Source: a virus. Taken from it: a stretch of DNA of 41,277 nt. Where the stretch lies: the IMG/VR virus record IMGVR_UViG_3300046808_000091, positions 1 through 41,277 of that record. The stretch is one strand, 5' to 3'. A model generated the notes under the pieces. It was not told the origin of the DNA. It did no database searches and saw nothing but the letters and a program-made list of their open reading frames with translations. A program made the translations under genes and the position numbers. Shown here in pieces: positions 22,915-32,434 of the stretch. How positions within the stretch are numbered: the first letter of the stretch is position 1; each line of letters begins with the position of its first letter.

Positions 22915-25149
22915 ATGGCTCTCATTCCCCGGCGCAACCCGCTGACTTCCTTGCTGAACTTTGCGGCTGACCGGGATCGGGAAGCCAACAGCATCGGCAG
23001 CGTCATTACAAAACTCGCAGGTCCGGCTCTTGGACAGTTGGGCGTCCAGACTGAGGAGCAGCCGCAGCCCGCAGTCATGCGCGGCCCTGCGCCGCAAGCG
23101 CAGCCGCTTGGTCCGATGACTGGACCTGCGGTGGCTCCCACTCCAGTCATGTCTGATGCAGAACTGAAGGCCAACGTCTTTCCCGGCGAGAGCGGCGGAG
23201 ACTACAACGCCCTGTACGGGTATGCTAACCGCCCCGGTCAGCCGTTTGAGGGCGTCAATCTGACTGATATGACTGTCAACGAAGTCATCGACTTCACCGA
23301 TCCTAGCGGTCCTTACGGTCAGTGGGTCAGATCAACGCCGTCGTTCCAGAAAACTGACGCATATAAACGCGGTCTTACCGCGACGCCAACTGGGGCGTTT
23401 CAGGTCGTCGGTACGACGCTGAAAGACGCAGTTAAAGGCTTGGGCCTGACTGGCGACGAGCCTTACAATGAGGCTACTCAGGACGCTATTGGCCGCTGGA
23501 TTTTCGAGAACCAAGGGCCGGAAGCGTGGGAGGCTTGGGGCAAGAGCGGCGGCTCGGTTTCTGCTGGAGGGGGCGACACTCGGCTGGGCGGCGGCGCTGG
23601 TGCTGATAATCTGGAAAGTGTTTTCGCTGGGCTTTACGACGCGGAGCAAGCCGCAGCAGACGAGAAGAAAGCCAAGCGTAAGGACTTTTTCTCCGCAGTC
23701 AGCCAAGGGCTGTCTGCGCTGTCGCAAGGTCGCCCGATTGATTTCAGCAACATCGCCGCCAACGCACAAGAGCGCCGCAAAGCTGCTGCCGCAGAAGCCA
23801 AAGACGCTACGCTGCGTCGGATGGCTGGCACTTACATTCTTAACCGTTACAACGACCCTGAAGCTGCTAAACTCGTATTTAGTGGTGCAATGGGAGTTGG
23901 CGACATTCTGAGTATGCGCGAGCAAGACCAGTTGTACGCGCAGCGCGCCGCGCAGATTGAAGCTACTGAGGCAGGGCAAAACGCTGTACGCCAACTGGTC
24001 CTAGATCGTGGTGGCTCGCAGGAAGAAGCCGATGCCGCTGCTGCGGCTCCTGACTTCTATCTTAGCCTCTCTGAGCGCCAAGATGCTGCTGACAAAGCTG
24101 AGACAGAGCAGCTCCAGAAAACAGAAGAACTGCAAGGCATGACTGTGACTGCGCAGCGGTGGCTGGAATCTGGAGACCCCGGCAAGATCGCTGCCGCAGA
24201 GGAATACTTGGCGCTGCCTAATGACACGGCCAAAATGGGCTACGACCTATTTGCCCGCGCCAAAGACTACGCCCCGAAAGGCGAAGCCGCGCCTCCAACT
24301 GCAATGACCTTGTGGAACGACGCCCGCACCCGCCTTGTGGACACCGGGATTATGACCGCAGACGAGTTTGCCGCTAACTACGGCGCTACTCCTGCTGACT
24401 ACGAGACGAGCAACGCTGCGCGCACAGGCACTGGGCTTGGTCTGTCTGACCAAGGCCAACTCGGTATTTCTGGAGAAGGTGCTGCACCGCCGCTACCGGA
24501 GCAGTCACCTGCGACATCGGTGTTTAGCGTCGCCCCGTCCACTACTGGCGCACTCGCCTCGCTGCAAAAGCTCGGAGCTAATACGCTCGGTCAGCTTACC
24601 GAATTCGCTGGTTTTGGTCCTATCGCGCAGGACGTTGTGGCTGCGCAGCAGCGGTTCAGCGCGTGGCGCACTAACGCTATCAATGCGCTGAAAACTAATG
24701 AGCGCGTACTTGCGCAGGAACTGGCTTTGATTACGCAGGAACTCGCCCCAGAAAGCGGGGCGCTACAGTCCCCTGCGACCTTGCAGACTAAGCTGGTCGA
24801 GATTGACAGCACTCTGCGCCGCCGTCTTGAGAGCGAGCTTGCGCGCGCCAACGACACTAACATCCCAGTCAAGGATCGGCAGGAAGCGCGCAAGATCGCC
24901 GACGACATCAACTATGTTTTGCAGACGCTACATGAGCCTGTTAGAGCGGCAGCGGCCCCGCAGGCCGCACCTGTAGAAGAAGCGCCTGTGGAAACGGCTC
25001 CTGTTGGCGAAGTGGTAGAAACTGTGCTGCCAGCAGGCACGGTCATCATTGACGCCGACGGCAACGAGCGCCCACTTGCCGCAGGCGAGCAGCCGCAACC
25101 CGGCGATACTGTCAGGTTGCCTGACGGAACTGTAGGCGTCATTGAGTAA
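22915..25149 (+). CDS. internal virion protein with lysozyme-like (muramidase) domain
   Basis: A 744-residue protein. Residues about 85-205 carry the lysozyme-like phage muramidase pattern FPGESGGDYNALYGYANR, DMTVNEVIDFTDPSGPYG, and PTGAFQVVGTTLKDAVK, with Glu about 92 as likely catalytic acid. The rest is helical (about 235-560 and 600-690), followed by a Pro/Glu/Val-rich tail. It probably digests the cell wall during DNA ejection, as T7 gp16 and related proteins do. Followed by the giant internal protein after 11 bases. Confidence 0.8.
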   Translation: MALIPRRNPLTSLLNFAADRDREANSIGSVITKLAGPALGQLGVQTEEQPQPAVMRGPAPQAQPLGPMTGPAVAPTPVMSDAELKANVFPGESGGDYNALYGYANRPGQPFEGVNLTDMTVNEVIDFTDPSGPYGQWVRSTPSFQKTDAYKRGLTATPTGAFQVVGTTLKDAVKGLGLTGDEPYNEATQDAIGRWIFENQGPEAWEAWGKSGGSVSAGGGDTRLGGGAGADNLESVFAGLYDAEQAAADEKKAKRKDFFSAVSQGLSALSQGRPIDFSNIAANAQERRKAAAAEAKDATLRRMAGTYILNRYNDPEAAKLVFSGAMGVGDILSMREQDQLYAQRAAQIEATEAGQNAVRQLVLDRGGSQEEADAAAAAPDFYLSLSERQDAADKAETEQLQKTEELQGMTVTAQRWLESGDPGKIAAAEEYLALPNDTAKMGYDLFARAKDYAPKGEAAPPTAMTLWNDARTRLVDTGIMTADEFAANYGATPADYETSNAARTGTGLGLSDQGQLGISGEGAAPPLPEQSPATSVFSVAPSTTGALASLQKLGANTLGQLTEFAGFGPIAQDVVAAQQRFSAWRTNAINALKTNERVLAQELALITQELAPESGALQSPATLQTKLVEIDSTLRRRLESELARANDTNIPVKDRQEARKIADDINYVLQTLHEPVRAAAAPQAAPVEEAPVETAPVGEVVETVLPAGTVIIDADGNERPLAAGEQPQPGDTVRLPDGTVGVIE

Positions 25150-25160
25150 GGAGCAGCAGC

Positions 25161-27863
25161 ATGGCCGAGACAGAAAAGAAAACGGGACCAGTCAAGCTGC
25201 GGATTATCTCAGCTCCGCCACCTAAAGCTCCGCCAGTGGAGCCTGAAAGCACTCCGGGACGCTTCTTGGCCCGTAGTGCTGTAGACGCGCTGGTGTCCCC
25301 GCTTGACCTGCTGACTTACCCAGTCAGAGGACCAGCGCGGGCGCTCGGTTACGAGATGGCCGCACCGTCCACTGCAATCAGTGACTTCATGCGTGGCCTC
25401 GGCCTTAACGTCGCAGAAGAAGGCGAAGTCGCGGACACTCGCGCAGAGCAGATCGCCTCTGGCGTAGGTTCGGCGGCTGGTTTCTTGGTCCCCGGTCTGG
25501 GTGCTGCTCGTGCTGCGCAAGCAGTCGGTGGCCCGGTTGCGCGGGCAGTTGGCAGCTTTATCTCTGCGCCGTTCACCGCTGCGCCTGTTCGTGCCACTGC
25601 CGCAGAACTCGCTGCTGGTGGGGCCGCTGGTCTGGGCGGCGCGCTGGCAAAAGAAAGTGCAGCCGAGGGTGGCTACAGTCCGTTTGTGCAAGGCATGGCG
25701 CAGACTGGTGGAGAACTTCTTGGCGGCTTGACTGGCGCAGGCATCGGACCTGCCGTCTCTGCCGCAGGGCGCGGTATTGAACGCGCTGCTGGCGCAGTCG
25801 CTGACTTGTTCCCGCTGGCTGGACCTGTCTATCGCGGCGCTAAAGACGTGTTCCAAGGCATCGTAAATCCGCAGGACATGGCTTTCAGGCAGGCGTCTGA
25901 AGCGGTGCGCGGAGCTGTTGTTGATCCGACTGCTGCTGCGGCTGCCGTGGACTCAGCGTCGCTGACTGGTTTGCCGCCCATGCTTGCGCCGCGCGAACCA
26001 AAACTGATGGAGTTGGAGCAATCGCTTCTACGCGCCAACCCGGAACTGCGCGCTCTGCGTGACAAACAGCGCGCTGAAGCGACGCAGGCTGCGGAAGCCG
26101 TGTTGACTGGTATGGCTCCCGGCGACGTTCGCGCAGCCAGAGACTTTTTCACCACTCAGATCGACACGAACCGCCAGCAACTCGACAGTCTGCTTGCACA
26201 AGCGCAGACCGACGCAGAAGCGGCGCTGACTCGTGCTGGCCCCCGTACTGGCCGCAGCCCTGCTGAAAACTCCATCGTGTTCCGCGCCGAACTAGACAAG
26301 GCGTATAAGACTGCGCAAGAGAAAGAGCGCGACCTCTGGGGCGACGTGCCGATTACGCTGGTGACTGGGACAACGCAGAGCCAAGCTGCCTACAAAGCCG
26401 CCAAAGACTTTCTAGGCAAGACTGGTGCTGACTTGATGCCAGCCAGAGCCAAGACATTTTTGTCTCCGAAAACCGGGCGTTTTCGTGGGGACAAAACTAC
26501 CAGCGTTAAAGAGCTTCAGGGTCTACGCTCGCTGCTTCTGGAAGAAGCGCGTAACCTCCGTGCGTCGGGCAGCGACCGCGCTGCAACGGCAGCAGAAATG
26601 GTGGCCGCAGGTATTCTTGACGACATGGACGCAATTCCCGGCGTCAGCGGACCTCTTGAAGTGGCTCGCCAGTTTAGCCGAGACATGGCAGTCAAATTCG
26701 AGACTGGCACCATCGGCAACGTGTTGCGCACCACAAGAGGCGGCGTCGCTGCTGTCGCCCCGGAAGACACGCTGCGCCGCCTGCTTGGAACTCGGGCAGA
26801 GCCTCTTGCAGTCAGGGCTGGTGAGATGGAGGCGGCTACTGGTGGATCGCGTCAGGCTGCCGAAGCCGCGTCTGACTACCTGCGCAGCCAATTCCTTGAG
26901 GCTGCGGTTGATCCATCTGGAAACATACGTCTGCCCTCGGCCCAGCGTTACGTCGCCGCCCGCGAGGACATGCTGACGCGCTATCCGGCGCTCGGTAAAC
27001 TGTTCGATGACTCCATAGCGGCGGCGCAGACGGCGCAGGAAACTGGGACCACTGTAGAAGCGCAGATCGCGGCACTGTCCAAGACGCCACAAGCAAAGTT
27101 TGTAACCTCTAAAGTCAACCGCGAATTTGACTCCATTATCGGCAGCCAGAACCCGTCTTTCGAGGCATCAGAGATTGCGGCTATCGCGCAGCAGGATCAG
27201 ACCGGGCAGGCAATGGAAGGTCTGCGTCGCTCTGCTGTTGACTACCTTCTGCGCAAAACGATGGACCAGACTCCGACTGGAAAGTCAGCAGAAGGGACCA
27301 GACTAGCGACCGTGCTGGACGATCCCAATACTTTGGCAGCGATGGAGCAGTTCTTCACGCCTGACGAGCTACTTAACGTTCGCACTCTGGCAGACGAGTT
27401 GCGTGTCTGGCAGCAGAGCGCAGGCGCAAATGTCGAGGCACCAAATCTCGGCGGCGTGTTCCAGAAGCTACTGACCCTTGGCGCGGGTATGCTTGGAGCA
27501 AGAGCAGGACGAGCAGTTTCTCAAGGAAAGACAATCCAAGAACCAGCCCTCGGAGCTAGTATCAGCAGAAAACTGGCCGAGCGTTTGACCACAGAAGGAG
27601 CGCAGAAACTGCTTTCTGATGCTATTCAAGACGCCGATTTGATGCGGGCGCTGCTGCTTGGTCGCCGCTCTCCTGACGCGGAAGTCAAACGCGCTGACGC
27701 TATTCTGTCTTTGTGGATGCAGAACAATATGGCGCAGCTTACAGACGACAACGAAGACCCAATCACCGCGTTCTCGCGGGCGCTTGGTCTGGTCGAGGAG
27801 CCGCCGAAAGTCAAATTCAGGCCGCTGGAGCTGACTATCGACAACCCAAGCGGCACTGACTAA
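25161..27863 (+). CDS. large internal virion/DNA-ejection protein (900 aa)
   Basis: A 900-residue protein, the largest in the window. The first 240 residues alternate Gly/Ala-rich amphipathic or membrane-like helices (GVGSAAGFLVPGLGAARAAQ and ELLGGLTGAGIGPAVSAAG). The rest, about 260-880, is long alpha-helical. This layout fits podovirus ejection proteins that form a trans-envelope channel. It is the last rightward gene, and its TAA overlaps the stop of the leftward primase gene by a few bases, leaving no room for an intergenic terminator. Confidence 0.8.
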   Translation: MAETEKKTGPVKLRIISAPPPKAPPVEPESTPGRFLARSAVDALVSPLDLLTYPVRGPARALGYEMAAPSTAISDFMRGLGLNVAEEGEVADTRAEQIASGVGSAAGFLVPGLGAARAAQAVGGPVARAVGSFISAPFTAAPVRATAAELAAGGAAGLGGALAKESAAEGGYSPFVQGMAQTGGELLGGLTGAGIGPAVSAAGRGIERAAGAVADLFPLAGPVYRGAKDVFQGIVNPQDMAFRQASEAVRGAVVDPTAAAAAVDSASLTGLPPMLAPREPKLMELEQSLLRANPELRALRDKQRAEATQAAEAVLTGMAPGDVRAARDFFTTQIDTNRQQLDSLLAQAQTDAEAALTRAGPRTGRSPAENSIVFRAELDKAYKTAQEKERDLWGDVPITLVTGTTQSQAAYKAAKDFLGKTGADLMPARAKTFLSPKTGRFRGDKTTSVKELQGLRSLLLEEARNLRASGSDRAATAAEMVAAGILDDMDAIPGVSGPLEVARQFSRDMAVKFETGTIGNVLRTTRGGVAAVAPEDTLRRLLGTRAEPLAVRAGEMEAATGGSRQAAEAASDYLRSQFLEAAVDPSGNIRLPSAQRYVAAREDMLTRYPALGKLFDDSIAAAQTAQETGTTVEAQIAALSKTPQAKFVTSKVNREFDSIIGSQNPSFEASEIAAIAQQDQTGQAMEGLRRSAVDYLLRKTMDQTPTGKSAEGTRLATVLDDPNTLAAMEQFFTPDELLNVRTLADELRVWQQSAGANVEAPNLGGVFQKLLTLGAGMLGARAGRAVSQGKTIQEPALGASISRKLAERLTTEGAQKLLSDAIQDADLMRALLLGRRSPDAEVKRADAILSLWMQNNMAQLTDDNEDPITAFSRALGLVEEPPKVKFRPLELTIDNPSGTD

Positions 27864-29932
27864 GAGGCGAAGCGCCTGACATGGAAGAACCGCACAAGGG
27901 GAAGCCCGCTGCGGTTCGATCCTGTCTCAATCGTGATGTTGTAGCCACCGTCTGTGTTCCGCCCATTTGGCGGGAAGATGTTGGCGTAGAAGGCACTCAG
28001 ATCGACAGCGTTTGAGCGCAGCGCCATTTGGCGGTCATAGAGGCCAGTACCTGCCAGCTTCTCTTTCAGATGGTCGTGGACAGTGCGCGCAGACCATGAG
28101 CCTGTGCCAAGGTCCGCAACAGCGTCAAAGAGCGGCTTGTAGGTCATTTCCATGCGCAGGGCCACGACAGCCTCGTCTTCGCCTTCTGGGACGATCCTGA
28201 CGCCCGGTAGCAGCACTGGCGCTGTGATGGTGTAGCCTTGGTTGCTGACGCCCAGCGTCTCAGTCACAATGTCGAAGGTAAACACCTTGTCGTCGTCGAT
28301 AGAGCGGGCCATGAGGATGCGCAGCTCTAGCTGGTCCGTCTCTTGGTTCCGAGTCAGCGTCAGCAGCGTGTCTGGTTCAGCCTGAATGTTGCTGGAGCCA
28401 CGGGGCTGGTTCCCGTTTTTCGTGTTGTGGTGGATGATGACAATGGCGGCTTTAATCTCCGCGTCTCTAATCTTGGCGATGATGTCGAAGACTGCCGACG
28501 TGTCCTCGACGCTATTCTGATCGCCACCCGGCATCGCCTTAGTCAGCGTGTCGATGACGATCACGCCCAGCGATTTCTCGCCTTTTTTCTGCCACCACAC
28601 CTCTGTCGCTTTGATCTGCTCGACAAGATTGATCCTCGAAGTCTCGTCCAGCAGGTTGAGGCTTTCCTCGACTGTGAAGAACGGGAAGTTATTGTGGTCT
28701 GTGTAAAGGTCGCCCGCAGGGTCGTGATACTTCCGCCATGCGACCAAACGCTTTTTGATAGCTGTCTGGCTCTCAAGGGCGAAGTAGAGGACAGGGCGGC
28801 GCTCAGTGACAGTCAGGTTGTCGTCGAAATTTAGCCCAGCCGCAATGTGCATAGCCAAAGTCTGACTGACCAACGTCTTTCCGGCTTTCGGATCGGCGGA
28901 AATCAGGGTGACTTCGCTGGCGTGGTAGATCGGGTGCATGATAAATTCCTCAGTCAGAACGTCCAGCTTCTCAAAGCCGAAGTAGCCGCGCTTGTTGGCG
29001 AAGGGGAAGTCATCGCCGTAGGCATCGGCGCGCACGATGGGAAGCTGCGACATTTCATTGCGAACAGCCGGGAACATCGCCGCAGCCATCTGCTTGATCG
29101 TGTCTGTCGCTGCCTCACGCAGTTCTTCTGTCTTGGCGGCGACGTTGTATTTGGCGTGGCCGCTAGACACGATCCTAGTCAGTTCGCCGCCCTTGTCGGC
29201 CATGATGGGCTGCCAACGGTCGTGGCGGGGGTGCTGCGGGTTGGCGGCGACCGACGCCTGCATCAACTCCATCACGGCGGCTTGGACGCGAACCAGCGGC
29301 TCTCCCCCGGCAGACAGCTTGGCCGCGATCTGCGTCAGGCTGTCGTGGAAGTCATCACCAGTCAGGACGTTCTGGCGCAGCACGTCCAGCGTCGTCGCTG
29401 ACTGCGCGGCTCTGGCGGCTTTCAGGCTCTCGACCAGCGCAGCAGGCGCAGTCGCCAGCCCCTCGCGCTCAATCGTGTAGCCCGGTGACGGCGGCAGAAC
29501 GATGTAGCCGCCCTCGCCTTTTACTTCGACGCCTTTCGACGGCTTGCAGTTCGGAAACTCCTTGGCGCGGAACAGGTAGTGCCGACCGCCATTTCGAGTG
29601 GCGTGGACGCGGGTTTGCGGCAAGAGGCCAGCCCGCTCCAGATCGGCCACATACGCTTTCGCAGCAGCGCCTGCGTCGCCTTCCTTGTAGGTGTCCGCGT
29701 CGATAGCGAACAGACCTGCCTCTGCGCCCATTCGGCCACCAATGCCGTGCAGGCGATTGCCAGCAGCCTTGAACATGGCCGTGATAGCGTCAGGGTCAGT
29801 GCTGGCGTCATAGAAGCCGTTTTCCGTCAACGGGCGCTTATCTTCGCCTGTCGGGAACACCGGGACGCCAGCCTCGGCCCACTCAATTGCTGCCTCAATA
29901 AGATCAGCGACAACAGACTTCTGCATGTTCAT
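27860..29932 (-). CDS. bifunctional primase-polymerase/helicase (PrimPol + RepA-like ATPase)
   Basis: A 690-residue fusion. The N-terminal AEP-type PrimPol domain (about 10-175) has FAIDADTY (Asp 78 and 80) and NGGRHYLF (His about 118) as likely metal and catalytic residues. A linker follows, then a RecA-like ATPase (about 310-570) with Walker A ADPKAGKT (about 346-353) and Walker B VIVIDTL (Asp about 461), and IIHHNTKNGNQPRGSS resembling hexameric RepA/AAA_25 helicases. It should prime and unwind at the phage fork. Start ATG at 29932, overlapping the resolvase stop (ATGA). Confidence 0.92.
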   Translation of the reverse strand: MNMQKSVVADLIEAAIEWAEAGVPVFPTGEDKRPLTENGFYDASTDPDAITAMFKAAGNRLHGIGGRMGAEAGLFAIDADTYKEGDAGAAAKAYVADLERAGLLPQTRVHATRNGGRHYLFRAKEFPNCKPSKGVEVKGEGGYIVLPPSPGYTIEREGLATAPAALVESLKAARAAQSATTLDVLRQNVLTGDDFHDSLTQIAAKLSAGGEPLVRVQAAVMELMQASVAANPQHPRHDRWQPIMADKGGELTRIVSSGHAKYNVAAKTEELREAATDTIKQMAAAMFPAVRNEMSQLPIVRADAYGDDFPFANKRGYFGFEKLDVLTEEFIMHPIYHASEVTLISADPKAGKTLVSQTLAMHIAAGLNFDDNLTVTERRPVLYFALESQTAIKKRLVAWRKYHDPAGDLYTDHNNFPFFTVEESLNLLDETSRINLVEQIKATEVWWQKKGEKSLGVIVIDTLTKAMPGGDQNSVEDTSAVFDIIAKIRDAEIKAAIVIIHHNTKNGNQPRGSSNIQAEPDTLLTLTRNQETDQLELRILMARSIDDDKVFTFDIVTETLGVSNQGYTITAPVLLPGVRIVPEGEDEAVVALRMEMTYKPLFDAVADLGTGSWSARTVHDHLKEKLAGTGLYDRQMALRSNAVDLSAFYANIFPPNGRNTDGGYNITIETGSNRSGLPLVRFFHVRRFAS

Positions 29933-30453
29933 GCCTTGGACCCAATTTCATCCCAGTAGCGGGCGATCAGCAGGGACTCTGCGCGATTGTGATCCTTCTT
30001 GCGCGTGAACAAGTCAGCGCGATCCGGCCACAGCTCCAGCGCCCGCAGACGCGCAGGCTCCTTGGGGTTTTGCAGAGTGACTTGAATTTTCATAGCGGGC
30101 TTCCAGACGCTCGGCGGAACGATGCGGCACTGCATCCGCAGACCGTGGCAGATGCCCTCAGTCAGAAACATCGACCCGACGAAGGGGATGCCCGCGCTCA
30201 GGCTCTCGTTAGGGCGGATGGTGACGCGCTCAATCACCACCATAGGCGTGTAGCCCAGCGCCGCCGCCTCGGCTTTCAGGTCGCGCAGGATGTTCGTAAT
30301 CAGCGCGGCTTGGTTCACCCAAGAGGCAGTCTTGCGGCCAGCCTTCACAAGCTGGACAGCGACTTCCTCGTCGCTGAAAGTATTGAGGGGTTCGCCCTCG
30401 ACCAAGACGCCAATAGTCAGCGGCGATCCGGGGTCAATTCCGATGGTAAACAT
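29929..30453 (-). CDS. RuvC-like Holliday junction resolvase
   Basis: A 174-residue RNase H-fold nuclease. GIDPGSPLTIGV (Asp 7), VVIERVTI (Glu about 75) and KKDHNRAESLLIA (Asp about 154, His, Glu about 159) are the acidic residues expected in RuvC. Length matches the family. It should cleave branched DNA formed in replication and before packaging. AGGAGA lies upstream of ATG 30453. It is transcribed before the PrimPol gene and coupled to it by ATGA. Confidence 0.88.
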   Translation of the reverse strand: MFTIGIDPGSPLTIGVLVEGEPLNTFSDEEVAVQLVKAGRKTASWVNQAALITNILRDLKAEAAALGYTPMVVIERVTIRPNESLSAGIPFVGSMFLTEGICHGLRMQCRIVPPSVWKPAMKIQVTLQNPKEPARLRALELWPDRADLFTRKKDHNRAESLLIARYWDEIGSKA

Positions 30454-30554
30454 GGTCAGGTTCTCCTTAGCAGACGCTCAGTTTGTCAGTTCTTGATGTG
30501 TCTGTGAAGCCACGGAATATGGTGTGGTCAGCACCCCGGCTACACAAGCTGTAG

Positions 30555-32348
30555 TTATGGCTTCGCCGCCCACGACTGGCCGACTGCGCTTTCGCTCAAA
30601 TTGGCGGTTTCAGAGCCGGGGAAAATGTCCAGCCAAGCCTGCCGCATTTCTTCCACCATGATTTCCCGCAGTTCCTCGCCGCACCCAGCCTCGGCCAGCA
30701 TCAGCAGTTCGTCATGCACAGAGGCCAGCATCCGCGATGCGAAGGGCAGTTCCCAGACCTTCTTGCTCATGCGCGTGACAGCGCGATACATCACGTCAGC
30801 AGCCGCGCCTTGGATCGGGTAGTTGGACGCCACGGGCAGCGACCGCTCGTTTTTGTGGACGAAGACAGTGCGGCCAGACTTGATCGGCAGCAGCCCGGTA
30901 GCGTTCATCTGATCGAACATGCGGTAGCGCAGCGCGTAGGCTTGCGGATACCGCTCGGCCCACTTCTCCACAAACTCGCCTGCCTCGGCGTCAGAGCAGC
31001 GCAGAACCACGGCCAGCGCCGCGTTGCCCGCGCCGTAGGTAAGCTGAAAGCTAAACGCCTTGGCCTTGGACCGCATTTCCTTGGCGCGTGGGTCTTTGGC
31101 TTTCAGCCGCGCCTTGAAGTCGTCGGCTGGGACGCGGAACAGCGTGATGGCAGATTCGGCGTGAACGTCCCCGAAGATCACGTCCTGCTTGAGCTGCCAG
31201 TCATTGCTGACTTCTGCCAAGACGCGCAGTTCGATACCGCTGTAGTCGGCCAGCACCATGTCCGTATCGGGCGGGGCGATGAAGGACCGCCGCACCATCG
31301 GGTTGCGCGGGATGTTCTGAAGGTTCGGGTTCGACGAGGAGTAGCGGCCAGTCACCGCCTGCGCGATGTTGAAGCGCCCGTAGACGCGCCCTGCCAAAAT
31401 CTGCTTGGTCAGCAGCGTCTCGCCGTAGGTGCCTAGATACTTCTCAGCGCGGTTGAACACCATCAGCGCCGCCAGCCAGCGCGAGAACGGGTAGGGCGCA
31501 CGGAATGACGCCTGCCGCAGTTGCTTGCGGTCGGTTTGCAGTTGCTCGGACTTGTCCGTCTTGGGCCACGCCCGCAGGCTAGTCTCGTCCAGCACAGCCT
31601 TGATGAAGTCAGAAAGTTGCTTTTTGGACCGCAAATTCGCAATAGTCGTGTGCGGAGTGTATTTGCGCAGCGTCTTCTCGGCGGCGTCGCGGCGCAGCGT
31701 CCACATGTGGATCAGGCGGCTATGGTGCCGCTCGTCGATCAACATCCCAGTGTCTTCCATTTCCGCCGTGCCGCGCCAAGCGTCGTTGAGGACGCGGAAG
31801 CCGTCCCACTGCGCCTTAGTCAGCGTTTTCTGCCACAGCTTAAAGAGTTCGTAGGTGTCCTCGGCATCCTCGAAGCCGTAGTCGTATTGCTCCTGCGACA
31901 GATCAGCCTGCGACCAGTCAGAGGTTTGCAGGTGCTTGTTGTCGCGCACCTTGCCAAGATCGCGCTTCACCATGTCTGCCAGCGACAGCGGGCGACCGCC
32001 CAGCTTCGCCTTCGACATAACACCAACGTCGTAGAGGACGACATCAGGCCCGTCAGTGCCGTAGTCGAACCAGCGCCCCTCGAAGCCTGCGTTGAACACC
32101 GCCCACGGGCAGGCGTCGGCCAGCAGCGTCGCGTAGTCGTTGAACGGCGCGCAGTGCAGATGATCGAAGACGTAGCTGCCAGTAGGCCCGCAGATGCAGG
32201 TCAGCCGCACGTCAGCCTCACCGGGTCGCAGTCCAGTCGTCTCGAAATCGAGAGCGTGAGCCTGTCCAGACTCAGCGATAGCGGCGATGATTTGGAGCGC
32301 CTCGGAATGTGTAGTAACAAGGCGGTATTGACGGGAAGTCCCAGCCAT
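30555..32348 (-). CDS. DNA polymerase, family A, with 3'-5' exonuclease
   Basis: A 597-residue replicative polymerase. The exonuclease region shows ALDFETTG (Asp about 34, Glu about 36), VFNAGFEGRW (about 84-93) and YGFEDAEDTYE (about 157-167). The polymerase region shows TGRYSSSNPNLQNIP (about 333-347), motif A DYSGIELR (about 369-376), motif B RSKAKAFSFQLTYG (about 426-439, Phe at the position equivalent to E. coli Pol I F762) and motif C VHDEL (about 544-548). No 5'-3' exonuclease. AAGGAAG precedes ATG. A 100-bp gap to the resolvase contains no gene I can support. Confidence 0.97.
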   Translation of the reverse strand: MAGTSRQYRLVTTHSEALQIIAAIAESGQAHALDFETTGLRPGEADVRLTCICGPTGSYVFDHLHCAPFNDYATLLADACPWAVFNAGFEGRWFDYGTDGPDVVLYDVGVMSKAKLGGRPLSLADMVKRDLGKVRDNKHLQTSDWSQADLSQEQYDYGFEDAEDTYELFKLWQKTLTKAQWDGFRVLNDAWRGTAEMEDTGMLIDERHHSRLIHMWTLRRDAAEKTLRKYTPHTTIANLRSKKQLSDFIKAVLDETSLRAWPKTDKSEQLQTDRKQLRQASFRAPYPFSRWLAALMVFNRAEKYLGTYGETLLTKQILAGRVYGRFNIAQAVTGRYSSSNPNLQNIPRNPMVRRSFIAPPDTDMVLADYSGIELRVLAEVSNDWQLKQDVIFGDVHAESAITLFRVPADDFKARLKAKDPRAKEMRSKAKAFSFQLTYGAGNAALAVVLRCSDAEAGEFVEKWAERYPQAYALRYRMFDQMNATGLLPIKSGRTVFVHKNERSLPVASNYPIQGAAADVMYRAVTRMSKKVWELPFASRMLASVHDELLMLAEAGCGEELREIMVEEMRQAWLDIFPGSETANLSESAVGQSWAAKP

Positions 32349-32398
32349 TCTAATCTTCCTTCAGGTCTTAGCAGAGCCTTGCTTCTTTCGAGAAGCAC

Positions 32399-32428
32399 AA
32401 AGCCCCCGGTTTGGTCGCCGGGGGCTTT
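32399..32428 (-). terminator. intra-operon hairpin terminator between SSB-like and polymerase genes
   Basis: Perfect 11-bp stem AAAGCCCCCGG (32399-32409) / CCGGGGGCTTT (32418-32428) with an 8-base loop, in a 86-bp gap. The stem itself ends in TTT; on the minus strand CTTTGTGCTTCT follows. It would reduce transcription into the polymerase gene and is symmetrical enough to work on either strand. Confidence 0.8.
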
Positions 32429-32434
32429 GCAGTT

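Noticed and set aside
30454-30554. Possible small gene between resolvase and polymerase genes
   Set aside because: No ATG exists on the minus strand in this 100-bp gap and no coupled frame is seen; only a weak 5-bp inverted repeat CTACA/TGTAG.
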